Source of the DNA: Alteribacillus bidgolensis
GTDB lineage: Bacteria; Bacillota; Bacilli; Bacillales; Marinococcaceae
Direction: 5' to 3'
NCBI RefSeq assembly: GCF_002886255.1
Contig: NZ_KZ614149.1
Coordinates: 2,852,001-2,916,000 of the forward strand
DNA length: 64,000 nt
Below the pieces are notes generated by a model. That model had not been told where the DNA came from and searched no databases. It worked only from the letters and a program-made list of their open reading frames with translations. Of this stretch, positions 52,346 through 61,754 are shown piece after piece. Both the position numbers and the translations under genes were made by a program. The first letter of the stretch is position 1. Each line of letters opens with the position of its first letter.

Positions 52346-53323
52346 TTACAATTGAATACTAGTTCCTACATTATTTTCAATAGCTTTTTTATAAAAATAT
52401 TTGGCTACAACAATATCCACAACAGCTAATCCAACTGATTTAAACACGGTGATTTCTTGATCGCTGACTCTGCCCTTATATTCTCCGTTTACAATTTGCC
52501 CAAGCTCTCCATAGATGTCGCTTGGCTTAAAAACGCCTTCGTTAACCGGAACTAGTAAATCGCCAGTCTCTTCTAATGCTGCTTCTCTAGATTCCACTAC
52601 TACTTTGTCGGCTAGAGAAATTACATGAGATGGTAACTCTTGCATTGTTGGTCTAAATGAACCTACTGCATTGACATGAACACCCGGTTTTAATGACTCT
52701 GAAAAAACCGGTGTTGAAGAGTTGGTTGTAGTTACAATAATGTCAGCTTCGCGTACTGCTTCGTTTGGGTCCGAATATACTCTTACACGTTTATTAAATT
52801 TCTTTCTAATATATTCATTAAATTCTTGTGCTTTTTGTTCTGTTCGGTTATAAAGTAAAATCTCTTCAATGTCTCGAACAGCGAGTACAGCTTCAACCAG
52901 ACCTTTTGCTTGTTCTCCTGTACCTATAATACATAACTTTTTTGAATCTTGACGGGATAAATATTTCGTTGCTACACCTGATAAGGCGCCTGTTCTAATC
53001 ATTGTTAAATAAGAGCCTTCCAAAAGAGCGGTGGGTTCTCCTGTTTTGAAGTCTGATAGCATCACAATACCATTTATGGTTTTCTTCCCTAATTTCTTGT
53101 TATTTGGAGCTACGGTTACTACTTTTAATCCAAGGCTCTCGAGTTCTTCAGCCACAGAAGGCATTACTAATGCAGTATTTTGACCACCATCAAATGGTAA
53201 GGCGGCACGAATAGGTGTAACTGTTCTTTCTTCTGAAAATTCCTTTAATGAGACAGCTGTGCATTCAATGACCTCATTCATATCTACTAAATTTTTTTGT
53301 TCATCAGTATTTAAGATTAACAT
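52346..53323 (-). CDS. Ornithine cyclodeaminase/mu-crystallin-family protein
   Basis: 325 residues. 'VTPIRAALPFDGGQNTALVMPSV', 'IVMLSDFKTGEPTALLEGSYLTMIRTGALSGVATKYLSR', Rossmann motif 'CIIGTGEQAKGLVEAVLAVRDIEEILLYNR', and 'DIIVTTTNSSTPVFSESLKPGVHVNAVGSFRPTMQELPSHVISLADKVVVES'. The family includes ornithine cyclodeaminase, alanine dehydrogenase and delta-1-pyrroline-2-carboxylate reductase; beside an amino-acid dehydrogenase complex the last or an imine reductase is most likely. Confidence 0.88.
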   Translation of the reverse strand: MLILNTDEQKNLVDMNEVIECTAVSLKEFSEERTVTPIRAALPFDGGQNTALVMPSVAEELESLGLKVVTVAPNNKKLGKKTINGIVMLSDFKTGEPTALLEGSYLTMIRTGALSGVATKYLSRQDSKKLCIIGTGEQAKGLVEAVLAVRDIEEILLYNRTEQKAQEFNEYIRKKFNKRVRVYSDPNEAVREADIIVTTTNSSTPVFSESLKPGVHVNAVGSFRPTMQELPSHVISLADKVVVESREAALEETGDLLVPVNEGVFKPSDIYGELGQIVNGEYKGRVSDQEITVFKSVGLAVVDIVVAKYFYKKAIENNVGTSIQL

Positions 53324-53469
53324 ACTTTTTCATCCTTTCCTGCTGATATCCAACCTGTATCTTTTTCACTTGAGAAATCGAAAGCCAATTTGTCTGTAAC
53401 GGCCTAAGCCAAAACCGTTGATCCAGAAAACCCTTTAAAATAAATCGCCATTTGCTGGTCGTTCTACTA

Positions 53470-53800
53470 AATGATGCATGTTATACTACTCTAGAATTTC
53501 CCGCAGTTTGTACAAGTTTAAATAAAATATCTAACCCCATCGATGTCATTTTCAATGATAATTCTGCATTTAGCCCTTTTTCTGCAATCACTTCAATTGC
53601 GTGCACACCAGCAACAGATTTCCTTGCCTCTTATTCATCAATAAACTCCCCTAAGTGATCAACAATAACTATAAAATCTTATTAATTTTTTAACTTGTTC
53701 AGCTGCATTATCAATATCTACTCCTACCACGAAGCGTGATACTTCAAATCGGAAACCATAATTCTTTGCTGCTTTTATAAAAGACTTATTATTAGAAAAA
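53470..53800 (-). pseudogene. Proline dehydrogenase relic
   Basis: Minus strand, several frames: AAKNYGFRFEVSRFVVGVDI, DNAAEQVKKL, then VDHLGEFIDE, VAGVHAIEVIAEKGLNAELS, LKMTSMGLDI. The order and the 'LDHLGE', 'LSLKxTSxGLD' motifs are those of monofunctional ProDH (PutB/FadM). The C-terminal half is gone. Sequence on both sides (53324-53469, 53801-53900) is AT-rich without a gene. Confidence 0.8.
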
Positions 53801-53900
53801 ATAAAAAGAAATTACGGATTACTTGCTCCAATTAATTCTCCTCACAACAATTATTTTGTTTCCCACAAATTTTCCTAATAATTCTTTGAATTCATTCGGA

Positions 53901-55082
53901 TCACGGCTTTGCATTAACATGGAATCGGTCATAACGAAGGGCTTCAATTGGAATCGATGTATCATTTTCATTGATCATTTCTTCGATTACTTTACCTGTA
54001 ATCGCAGCTAAGCTTATTCCATCCCCTTCATGTCCTGCTGCTATATAAAACCCTGGTACCTTTTCAACATTTGAAATAATTGGAAGGTGATCAGCTGTCC
54101 ATGGTCGTAATCCTGCGTATGTTCTTATAACAGTCATATCCTCTATTTTAGGGAAGAAACGAACAGCTCTTTTTGCTACATATTTGATTACTTCATGATC
54201 TACTTTTGTTTCATATCCATTAAATTGACGACTACTACCAATTAAAAAGTTTTGACTTACCGTAGGTTCGAAAACTAACGCAACGCCATATTTATCAGTT
54301 ACTGGATCTACGTGTCTCTCCCCACCAAACTTTGAAATGAGGTAGCCAAATTCCATTACATTTCTAACTGTAACAGGCTGTTGTCTTGAAGCTACAATTA
54401 CGTGACCTTTACGCGGTTTTATTGGAATGTCAATACCTAACATCTCTCCGATAAATGGAGCCCATACACCACAAGCATTGACCACCTTATTGGCGGTAAA
54501 GGTTCCGTTATTTGTCTCGATTACAAATTGATTTACTTGGTTTTTATAAAGATTTTTCACTTCCGTATTCGTATGTATTTTCGCATCGAATTGTTTGGCA
54601 CGATGAATCATCGAATAGGTTAACATATAGGGGTTTACTATAGAATCAGTTCTACACTCCAGCCCACCACGGAGATCATCTGCGAAGTAATCAGATTCAT
54701 TGCGTAGGTCTTCCCGATCCAACATTCGAAAATCTAAACCCGCCTCTTGTTGTTGCTGCACCCATTTTTGTGCAGCTTCCATTTCCGTATCATTTTCACA
54801 AACTAAAACACTACCAGGACTCCGATATTCAAATGGGATTTCAAGTTCATTATTTAATTCATTGACCATTTGTTGACTTTTTAGAGACATTTGACTATCA
54901 AATCCCGGATCTTTATCCACTGCCAAAATGTTTCCATCGCACTTAGAGGATGTACCACTAGCCAGTTCTTTCTTTTCAAGCACCGTTATGTCTAAGCCAG
55001 ATTTTGAGCAATAGTAAGCGATCGATGAACCGATAATCCCGCCCCCGATTACAACGACATCGCGATGACATATGTTCGTCAT
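53901..55082 (-). CDS. FAD-dependent amino-acid oxidoreductase (DadA/ThiO-like, beta subunit)
   Basis: 393 residues. VVVIGGGIIGSSIAYYCSKS is the FAD-binding motif, 'LEKKELASGTSSKCDGNILAVDKDPG' the DAO-family ribityl loop, 'VVNACGVWAPFIGEMLGIDIPIKPRKGHVIV' and 'RTYAGLRPWTADHLPIIS...GFYIAAGHEGDGISLAAITGKVIEEMI' the C-terminal FAD site. With the HcnB-like and Fe-S subunits upstream it forms a heteromeric dehydrogenase like opine oxidase, HcnABC or D-hydroxyproline dehydrogenase. Start overlaps the preceding stop by 4 bases. Confidence 0.9.
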   Translation of the reverse strand: MTNICHRDVVVIGGGIIGSSIAYYCSKSGLDITVLEKKELASGTSSKCDGNILAVDKDPGFDSQMSLKSQQMVNELNNELEIPFEYRSPGSVLVCENDTEMEAAQKWVQQQQEAGLDFRMLDREDLRNESDYFADDLRGGLECRTDSIVNPYMLTYSMIHRAKQFDAKIHTNTEVKNLYKNQVNQFVIETNNGTFTANKVVNACGVWAPFIGEMLGIDIPIKPRKGHVIVASRQQPVTVRNVMEFGYLISKFGGERHVDPVTDKYGVALVFEPTVSQNFLIGSSRQFNGYETKVDHEVIKYVAKRAVRFFPKIEDMTVIRTYAGLRPWTADHLPIISNVEKVPGFYIAAGHEGDGISLAAITGKVIEEMINENDTSIPIEALRYDRFHVNAKP

Positions 55083-56326
55083 GTTATTCCTCCTTGCCTA
55101 TTAGTAACAACTGATCTTTCTTTATTCGATTGATAAGCGTCCCATTGCTTCAAAATTTTCTTTCTTCCTGCTTCTATTTTCGGATGAAATTGTATATGTG
55201 CACTATCCCTGGTCTGTTCAGTCCATTCAATAGAATTTTTAATTTCACCATCTAATTCATCCATTCCAGCATAGTGCGCCATTGATAAACCTGCCGTTCT
55301 CCCCTGCGCAGCAGCAACCTTTGCTCCTTCAATCCCAGTGATATTCCCTGCAACATACAGTCCTACCAGAGGGGTTTCCATCCGTTCATTATGTAAAGGA
55401 ACATAACCTCCTAATTCCTCCACTAAATAAAATGGACAACCTGCAACTGCTGCTAGTTCAGCTAATGGGTATAAACCTCCGGCAATACAAACGAAATCTA
55501 CTGGAATATGTTCCTCACTACCAGAAACCACTTCTCCATCAGCATTAATCGTTGCCAATGTTACTCCTTCTACTTCATTTTCACCATAAATTTCGGTGAC
55601 AGCTTTTCGAAGTTGAATTGGAATATCCCACATTTTCACTCCTTTTTTAGGATAGAACTTAACCCCAAATTTTTTCATAAAGTCATTCTTCATTAACTTA
55701 CTCCCATATCGAATGAATGGAGATGGGGCCATATGGGATACATGAAGAAGAGAATCTAGAACTTCTTTTGGTTTACCTGAATCCTGTGTCATTTGGTTCG
55801 TTTTTGGTAAAGTAAGAGAAGCTACCTCTACGCCAGCTAGTTGTAACTCCATCGCAATAGCAGCCGAAAGAACATTCACACCGATAATAACCCCACGCTC
55901 TCCGGGTTTAACGCGGTGAACATTTGTCATTACCTGTGCAGCTCCAACCGACATCACCCCAGGTAACGTCCAACCAGGTACAGGTATAGGAGCTTCTGCT
56001 GCACCCGTTGCTAATAACAGACTAGGCGTATGAAATGTGTCCCTTTCTGTATAAATAGTCCATATTCCATTTGAATTTTCGATGTTATTTACAGCTGTGT
56101 TTAAATGAAAATTCACACCAAGATCAACTGCTTTTTTATACAATTTATTTGATTCTTTAATTCCATTCCACCAGTTCCCATTCGGTTCTTCATAAAGCTG
56201 TCCTAGTAATCGGCCACCAGCTCTCATATACTCATCAATGACAACAACCTCTAACCCCTTTTCTGCACAAGTAACAGCCGCTGTTAAACCTGCAGGTCCA
56301 GCTCCTATAATGATTGCGTTATCCAT
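55079..56326 (-). CDS. NAD/FAD-dependent oxidoreductase (HcnB/OoxA-like, alpha subunit)
   Basis: 415 residues. MDNAIIIGAGPAGLTAAVTC opens with the FAD motif, a second dinucleotide motif lies in 'RGVIIGVNVLSAAIAMELQLAGVEV', and 'GLYVAGNITGIEGAKVAAAQGRTAGL' closes the FAD site. Alpha subunits of opine oxidases, HcnB and hydroxyproline dehydrogenase share this form. GGAGG is placed before the ATG at 56326; an earlier ATG at 56341 contains the site. Overlaps the ferredoxin-like gene. Confidence 0.9.
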   Translation of the reverse strand: MDNAIIIGAGPAGLTAAVTCAEKGLEVVVIDEYMRAGGRLLGQLYEEPNGNWWNGIKESNKLYKKAVDLGVNFHLNTAVNNIENSNGIWTIYTERDTFHTPSLLLATGAAEAPIPVPGWTLPGVMSVGAAQVMTNVHRVKPGERGVIIGVNVLSAAIAMELQLAGVEVASLTLPKTNQMTQDSGKPKEVLDSLLHVSHMAPSPFIRYGSKLMKNDFMKKFGVKFYPKKGVKMWDIPIQLRKAVTEIYGENEVEGVTLATINADGEVVSGSEEHIPVDFVCIAGGLYPLAELAAVAGCPFYLVEELGGYVPLHNERMETPLVGLYVAGNITGIEGAKVAAAQGRTAGLSMAHYAGMDELDGEIKNSIEWTEQTRDSAHIQFHPKIEAGRKKILKQWDAYQSNKERSVVTNRQGGIT

Positions 56327-56660
56327 TTTCCAGTCCTCCATCTTCTATACGGGGAGTTTGTAGTTGGCCACCACTTTCTACAATCATTCCATCTTTTACA
56401 GGTGTAAGACATGCCCGGATTCCCTGCTGACCATCTACTGAAACTCTACACTCATAGCAATGGCCAATATTACAATAAATACCTCTTGATGCCCCGCTTT
56501 TTTCGTGGTGTCGCAGGGTGCGAATTCCATTGGCTAAAAGTGCGGCAGCCAAAGATTCATTTTCCAATCCTTTATAGACCCTATGATTAAACGTGAAGGA
56601 GACATAATTATCATCCTCGATCTTACCGAGTATAGGGTGGTCTAAGATTCTTCGCGTCAT
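56319..56660 (-). CDS. [2Fe-2S] ferredoxin-like subunit (HcnA type)
   Basis: 113 residues. Cys63-x4-Cys68-x2-Cys71-x12-Cys84 in 'GIYCNIGHCYECRVSVDGQQGIRACLTP' bind one [2Fe-2S] cluster as in HcnA and the gamma subunits of D-hydroxyproline dehydrogenases. 'FTFNHRVYKGLENESLAAALLANGIRTLRHHEKSGASRG' is the characteristic front part. Overlaps the alpha-subunit gene, follows the BFD-like gene by 5 bases. Confidence 0.9.
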   Translation of the reverse strand: MTRRILDHPILGKIEDDNYVSFTFNHRVYKGLENESLAAALLANGIRTLRHHEKSGASRGIYCNIGHCYECRVSVDGQQGIRACLTPVKDGMIVESGGQLQTPRIEDGGLENG

Positions 56661-56665
56661 TTATA

Positions 56666-56944
56666 TTACCCTCCTAAATTTTCAAAGCTAATCGGGCGTA
56701 TAGGTGGCTGATATTTCAATGATACAGAGGTTCGATTTTGATCATTTGCTGTTGTAGCAGCTATTTTATCCACCATAGTCCGACATGATCTTCCACCACA
56801 ATACCCCATACCTGCTCTAGTACGAAGCTTTAATTCCCTAGCCGAACATTTATACTCGGCAGCTGTAGTCTCCAATTCCTCGTAACTTACTTCTTCACAC
56901 CTGCATATGATCATTTCATCTTCTTTCACTTGAAACACCTCCAT
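56666..56944 (-). CDS. BFD-like [2Fe-2S]-binding protein
   Basis: 92 residues. MIICRCEEVSYEELE with Cys14-x-Cys16 and GYCGGRSCRTMV with Cys49-x4-Cys54 give the bacterioferritin-associated-ferredoxin-type cluster site. In many opine and amino-acid dehydrogenases this domain is fused to the alpha subunit; here it is a separate gene. First gene of the four-gene dehydrogenase run. Confidence 0.88.
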   Translation of the reverse strand: MEVFQVKEDEMIICRCEEVSYEELETTAAEYKCSARELKLRTRAGMGYCGGRSCRTMVDKIAATTANDQNRTSVSLKYQPPIRPISFENLGG

Positions 56945-57011
56945 TAAATTAAATTATTTGTGCGTGAATGAAAGTTACTTAGTAATTAATGCTAAAATTA
57001 TGAATGATAAG

Positions 57012-58367
57012 TTAGGAAACCTCTTCCCCTCCTATATCGAACTTTCTTTCTTCTGGCTTTTTCATAACAGCTACAATAGTACCGATCACAGCTCCAATCA
57101 GTCCCGTAATGATCCATCCTGCCCCACTACTGAACAATGGAATAAAAGAAAAGGTTTTACTAATAAAATCTGCAAAAACATTCGCTTCTTTTAAAGCATC
57201 TAACAATGCAACAAATCCACTACCCATAATCGAGCCTACATATACGGATTGATAACCTTTAAATAGATTATTGGTAAAGGAAAGAATAATTAATGTAATC
57301 GCTATTGGATATAAAAGAAGTAAAATTGGTGACGCTAACTCAAGTATGGTATTCAAACCAAAATTGGTAATTATTAAACTAAGAACAGCTAATAGTGTTA
57401 CCCATTTTTCATAAGAGATATTTGGATAGATTCTATTAAAATATTCTCCTACTGATGATAAGCACGCTATATTTGTCGTTATTCCGGTTAAAAATATAAC
57501 CGAACCGATCAAGAATATACCGACGTATCCAAATAGATGGATGGCACTGTCTGCTAACACTTCTCCACCATTGCCTGCATATCCAATGGCATCTACACTT
57601 GAGGCTCCTATCCAAGCTAAAGATAACTGCAAAAGAGCCAAACTAATTACAGTTATAACGCCAGCTTTAATAAAAACAATGGATGTTGCTTTTTTCCCTT
57701 CAATGCCCAAAACTTTGATAGACTTAATAAAAATACCTCCGAATATAAACGCGGCAAGAACATCCATTGTATAATACCCTTGAACAAATCCTCTGAAAAA
57801 CGTTTCTTGTATGTATGGGTCTTTGGGTTCTCCAAAACTCCCCATCGGAGTAATGAATGACTTAACTACTAATATGATTAAAAGCGTAGCAAATACAGGT
57901 GTGATCACTTTACCTAACCTATCTACAAACTTGCTTGGATTAAGAGAAAGCAAGACAGTTAGTAAAATAAAGAGAAAAGAAAAGAGAAATAAGAATAATT
58001 TACTTGTCTGACCCATCTCTGTGATAATAGGATACACTGATATTTCATATACCACTGATGTAGTTCTTGGGATAACGTATATTGGTCCTAAAGTTAAAAA
58101 TAGGGCAATGGAAAATAACATACCGAACTTTGGATGTACTCTTGCGGCAAGATTCTCTACTGTGCCCCCCGATATAGCTAAAGCTATAACCGCTAATAAG
58201 ACAAGACCGACACCTGTAATCAAAAACCCTGACATCGCAATCCACGTGTTCGTTCCTGCAAGTTGACCTACCATGGGTGCAAATATTGTGTTACCTGCCC
58301 CAAGAAACATCGCTAATAGCATAAGACCAATTACTATTAGTCGTCCTGTCGATAAAGTACTTTTCAT
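57012..58367 (-). CDS. brnQ: Branched-chain amino-acid carrier, BrnQ family
   Basis: 451 residues, twelve membrane helices. 'MLLAMFLGAGNTIFAPMVGQLAGTNTWIAMSGFLITGVGLVLLAVIALAISGG' and 'FLTLGPIYVIPRTTSVVYEISVYP' are BrnQ motifs (LIVCS family, sodium or proton symport). Its place upstream of an amino-acid dehydrogenase complex suggests it imports the complex's substrate, which need not be a branched-chain amino acid. Confidence 0.9.
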   Translation of the reverse strand: MKSTLSTGRLIVIGLMLLAMFLGAGNTIFAPMVGQLAGTNTWIAMSGFLITGVGLVLLAVIALAISGGTVENLAARVHPKFGMLFSIALFLTLGPIYVIPRTTSVVYEISVYPIITEMGQTSKLFLFLFSFLFILLTVLLSLNPSKFVDRLGKVITPVFATLLIILVVKSFITPMGSFGEPKDPYIQETFFRGFVQGYYTMDVLAAFIFGGIFIKSIKVLGIEGKKATSIVFIKAGVITVISLALLQLSLAWIGASSVDAIGYAGNGGEVLADSAIHLFGYVGIFLIGSVIFLTGITTNIACLSSVGEYFNRIYPNISYEKWVTLLAVLSLIITNFGLNTILELASPILLLLYPIAITLIILSFTNNLFKGYQSVYVGSIMGSGFVALLDALKEANVFADFISKTFSFIPLFSSGAGWIITGLIGAVIGTIVAVMKKPEERKFDIGGEEVS

Positions 58368-59218
58368 TTAAAGCCCTCCTAATTATTTTACCCTTCTTAT
58401 TCATCCTTTCTACCCAACGCACTCCTGTAACCGTTTTCAATAAAATAAACATAGCGTCAGCCATAACTGCTTCCTAACATACAAATGTTGCGGTTGGCCA
58501 CAATCACTCCTAGCGATACCCTATCTATGGCAATATAGCATCTGTAAACCCATGTAAGGTTATTGAGCCAAGAATATCTAACCCCCTTCAAATTAATTTA
58601 ATTAATACTACAAATAACATCTAAAATTGAAGTTACACTTAAATTTTTAGTTAAAAAAATAATACTCAAATAAGATATTTAAACGCTAAATAACTTCACC
58701 ATTACTAGGTTAATATGTTACAATTATTTTTATCAAATTAAAGTGAAAATTAAAATGTTTTAAGTCACACTTTAATTTTTAATCATAATGTTATTATACT
58801 TACTATTTTCTTAAAAATCAAATATTTTTTCAGAAAATTTTAACACACCCATATTTTATAGATTATTCCGCATATAACCGATATATTCTTTCAAAGAGCT
58901 TTTAATGAGTAAAACTTTAAACCAAGAATTAAATACCACTTAAGTTAAAAAAATAATTTGAACTCAAATTTGGTATTTAAAACTTAAGTAGAAATAAACT
59001 TTTTAAGTGATGCTTAAATTATAAAATGAAACTAATGAAGTCATCAAATGCTTTGTAAGAACATATCACACATGATTTAATTTTATCATTCTAAGCTCTT
59101 ATAACATTAAGGATTTTGATATACGTAATTCATTTAACCTAAATCCTCTCTAACGTTTACAAGAAAACTAGCTTATTTCTATAATTTCTTACACTAATCT
59201 ATATTTGGGGGTATAAAA
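58368..59218. promoter_or_regulatory. Long AT-rich divergent control region with repeated motif
   Basis: 850 bases without a gene between brnQ and an XRE-cupin regulator. AAGTTACACTT (58630-58640), AAGTCACACTT (58762-58772) and AAGTGATGCTT (59005-59015) share AAGT-n3-nCTT followed by TTAATT or AAATT-like tracts. ACTTAAGT palindromes lie at 58938-58945 and 58982-58989. They are candidate operators for the adjacent regulator. Spacing is broad, so several sites may act together. Confidence 0.5.
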
Positions 59219-59767
59219 ATGGATCCAGAATTAGGGAATCTAATAAAAAGACTCCGTAAGGAGAAAAAAATGACATTGAAGGAAGTCTCCGAAAAAACGA
59301 ATTTATCTATAAGCTTCTTATCCCAAGTAGAACGTTCTCTTTGTTCCATTACGTTACTCTCCTTACGAAAATTATCTGAAGCTCTTGGTGTCAGCCCCAG
59401 TTATTTCTTTCCTGACACTATACAAATTGACAAAGATATGATCAGAAGAGCAACTGAAAAACAAACGGAACATAAGTCATCCTTTACTTATTCAGATCTA
59501 TCTGGTAATGTATCAAATCCCTTGTTTACGCCAATTCTAGTTACCTTATTACCTGGAGATAAACGAGGCACACCTTTTTCTCATGAAGGGCAGGAATTTA
59601 TTTATGTTATCAATGGAATCATGACTATCATTCTTGATGACACTGAATACGATCTGTACCCTGGGGACAGCATTCATATGGATTCAACCAGACCTCACAA
59701 CTGGTTTAACAAAACAGACAAACCTACTAATTTTTTATTTATTAGTGCTGCTACCTCTCGTGATTAA
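59219..59767 (+). CDS. XRE-family regulator with C-terminal cupin domain
   Basis: 182 residues. Residues 6-60 are a helix-turn-helix (LIKRLRKEKKMTLKEVSEKT, NLSISFLSQVERSLCSITLL), residues 110-180 a cupin ('HEGQEFIYVINGIMTIILDDTEYDLYPGDSIHMDSTRPHNW'). The PuuR-like class senses amines or amino acids. Divergent from brnQ and the dehydrogenase genes, so a regulator of that cluster is likely. Confidence 0.9.
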   Translation: MDPELGNLIKRLRKEKKMTLKEVSEKTNLSISFLSQVERSLCSITLLSLRKLSEALGVSPSYFFPDTIQIDKDMIRRATEKQTEHKSSFTYSDLSGNVSNPLFTPILVTLLPGDKRGTPFSHEGQEFIYVINGIMTIILDDTEYDLYPGDSIHMDSTRPHNWFNKTDKPTNFLFISAATSRD

Positions 59768-59792
59768 TTTTTAAACAAAAAGTTCAACAAAA

Positions 59793-59817
59793 CGGCTATC
59801 TGAACTGGTAGCCATTT
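59793..59817 (+). terminator. Terminator of the XRE-cupin gene
   Basis: GGCTA-TCTGAACTGG-TAGCC then ATTTTTAA. Short stem 26 bases beyond the stop. Confidence 0.6.
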
Positions 59818-59954
59818 TTAATATATTTTACACATTGATCTCCGTCCAATGTTTAACATTATATACTTCAAAAAAAGAATAGATAAATGTTGGTTTATAA
59901 ACAGTTTTATCATTTTTTGTATTGTTCCACTAAAGCTGAACAAGGAAGTCCCTA

Positions 59955-60175
59955 TTCATTTATGAACTTTTCTTTCGCTAAATGAGTTATTTTTCTAATA
60001 AAGTCGTCTTACCTTCAGTATAAGCCTCCCTGTCGTGTTTTTATAGGTTTCAGCTAATTTTAACTTCAACCTTTCATATTCACTTGCGACAGAAGGGTTT
60101 ACTTTAAGATAATCCCTAAAATATATTCTATCCCATAAAAATTCTTGTTCCTTTGTCCCTATATGAACATGGAAG
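59955..60175 (-). pseudogene. GrpB/UPF0157 nucleotidyltransferase-like relic (C-terminus)
   Basis: HVHIGTKEQEFLWDRIYFRD, YLKVNPSVASEYERLKLKLA then a frameshift to AYTEGKT and KITHLAKEKFINE. 'FRDYL..nP.va.eYe.LK..La' and 'YTegKt.fi' are the tail of GrpB-domain proteins. It is cut at its front by the IS1182 relic. Confidence 0.75.
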
Positions 60176-60199
60176 GATATTTTTTCTAATCCAGCTGGA

Positions 60200-60999
60200 G
60201 AATACCCCTTAGGACAATATGCGCTCGCCTATGATGTATTTCCCAATCCAACCGACACACGTACATTCACTCCTTTTCTAGATAAAATGGAGAAAAGCTT
60301 CTTTGAGTTACCCCAATATATCGTCGCTGATGCAGGCTATGGAAGCGAGCAAAATGATGAAAATATTCTAAACCATCGAAAACGTACGCCACTCATCACG
60401 TATAACTTGTATCGTAAAGAGAAGAAAAAGAATTATAAGGAAAATCCATTTAACATTTCCAACTGGGACTATGATCAAGAAGACGATTCATTCACCTGTC
60501 CAAACGGGAAAAAATTGACCTTTCGCTATACGTCAAACCGAACGGATAAAGCAGGATTTCAACGAACATTTAAAGTCTATGAATGTGAAGACTGTTCTGG
60601 TTGTCCCTTACGATCCAAGTGTACAAAAGCAAAGGAAGGAAAGAATCGAAAGGTTTATTACAACAAAAAATGGGAAAACCAAAAAGCATATAGAAGAGAA
60701 AGCTTTCGGAAACGAAAAAGGGTGAAATCTATGGTAAGCGTAAGATAGATGTAGAGCCAGTCTTTTTGAAGGCTAATTTGTGTTTCTTCCGAATGTCGGT
60801 AAGAGGTAAAGAAAAAGTAGAAAATGAACTAGGATTTGCATTCATGGCGGTAAACTTGAGAAAGTATACCGCCTCCACATTTCATGGACCCCTGAATAAT
60901 AACCAAAAAAGATTCCGATTATCAAAAAACGATAATCGGAATCTTTTTTACTATTTCGGGCTAGTTATGTCCCAGCCTCCTCGATTGTTGAAGAAGTGA
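60200..60999 (+). mobile_element. IS1182-family element relic (3' part)
   Basis: Transposase part reads QYALAYDVFPNPTDTRTFTP, IVADAGYGSEQNDENILNHR, FTCPNGKKLTFRYTSNRTDK, CEDCSGCPLRSKCTKAKEGK, then frameshift, IYGKRKIDVEPVF, LKANLCFFRMSVRGKEKVEN, GFAFMAVNLRKYTA. 'DAGYGSE' has a catalytic Asp, and the Cys-rich block is typical of IS1182. The 5' part is missing and at least one frameshift (near 60740) and a small deletion near 60770 are present. The element ends with a hairpin. Confidence 0.88.
60905..60949. terminator. Hairpin at the IS1182 right end
   Basis: AAAAAAGATTCCGATTATC and its exact complement with a short A-rich loop, T-run on the plus strand and A-run for the other direction. Acts as a bidirectional terminator; shared with the inverted-repeat end of such elements. 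Confidence 0.75.
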
Positions 61000-61063
61000 C
61001 AATTACTATTGAGTTTTTCCTAATGATATTTATTGTATTTTATCTTTGGAATGTGCAATATTA

Positions 61064-61633
61064 TTAATTCCCATTTAAATGATAGATTAGTTGCACAACG
61101 CCAGAGGAGAACGTTCTTGTATTAACCATTTTTAAATTCAACCTCTGTTTTATATCAATAAACAACGGTTTTCCTTCTCCCAAAATAACAGGGTGAACAG
61201 ATAATCTAAATTCATCAACAAGCTCTAAATTGATAAAAGTTGTAATAAGACTTGCTCCACCATATAACCAGATGTCTTTACCAGGCTTATTCTTTAATTT
61301 ATTTACTTCTTCAAGAATATTATCATTTATGAATATTGCTTTATTATCAGTCCCTTTTTGCGTTCTGGAAAACACATATTTTTCTTTACTATGAACTAAT
61401 TCCCAAATTTCTTTTTCAGTATCAGTATCTTCAATTTCTGGAGTAAATTGTCCCCATAAATCGTAGCTTTTTCTTCCATATAAAATAGTATCAATTTGAT
61501 TTAAGAAATTAATAAACCCCATCTCAGAGTCCATAATGCACCAATCAACTTCCCCATTTTTCCCTTCAATAAAACCATCTAAAGTAACTGCTAAATCTAA
61601 AATTATTCTTCTTGGTCTTACGTTATTAGACAT
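61064..61633 (-). CDS. Dihydrofolate reductase-family protein (RibD C-terminal type, YyaP-like)
   Basis: 189 residues. RRIILDLAVTLDGFIEGKNG, 'FLNQIDTILYGRKSYDLWGQF', 'DIWLYGGASLITTFINLELVDEFRLSVHPVILGEGKPLF' are typical of RibD_C proteins such as YyaP and YwjB, which keep the fold but not always the activity of dihydrofolate reductase. The site GGAGGAA precedes the ATG. Stands alone between two IS relics. Confidence 0.87.
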   Translation of the reverse strand: MSNNVRPRRIILDLAVTLDGFIEGKNGEVDWCIMDSEMGFINFLNQIDTILYGRKSYDLWGQFTPEIEDTDTEKEIWELVHSKEKYVFSRTQKGTDNKAIFINDNILEEVNKLKNKPGKDIWLYGGASLITTFINLELVDEFRLSVHPVILGEGKPLFIDIKQRLNLKMVNTRTFSSGVVQLIYHLNGN

Positions 61634-61727
61634 AATTGTTCCTCCCTTTAATCATTTAGATATTATTTCTCCCCGCCAAGTTTTTTATATTTTCGTTATT
61701 TACAGCATTTATTTCTGAATAACGTTA

Positions 61728-61754
61728 CTGATTTCTTACTCAGAATAGCGCCCG
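61728..61754. repeat. Partial GCGC palindromic repeat
   Basis: ATTTCTTACTCAGAATAGCG then CCCG, one arm of the family at 35511. The other half is cut by the left end of the IS110 relic that starts here, so the repeat was probably its insertion site or was joined to it later. Confidence 0.5.
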
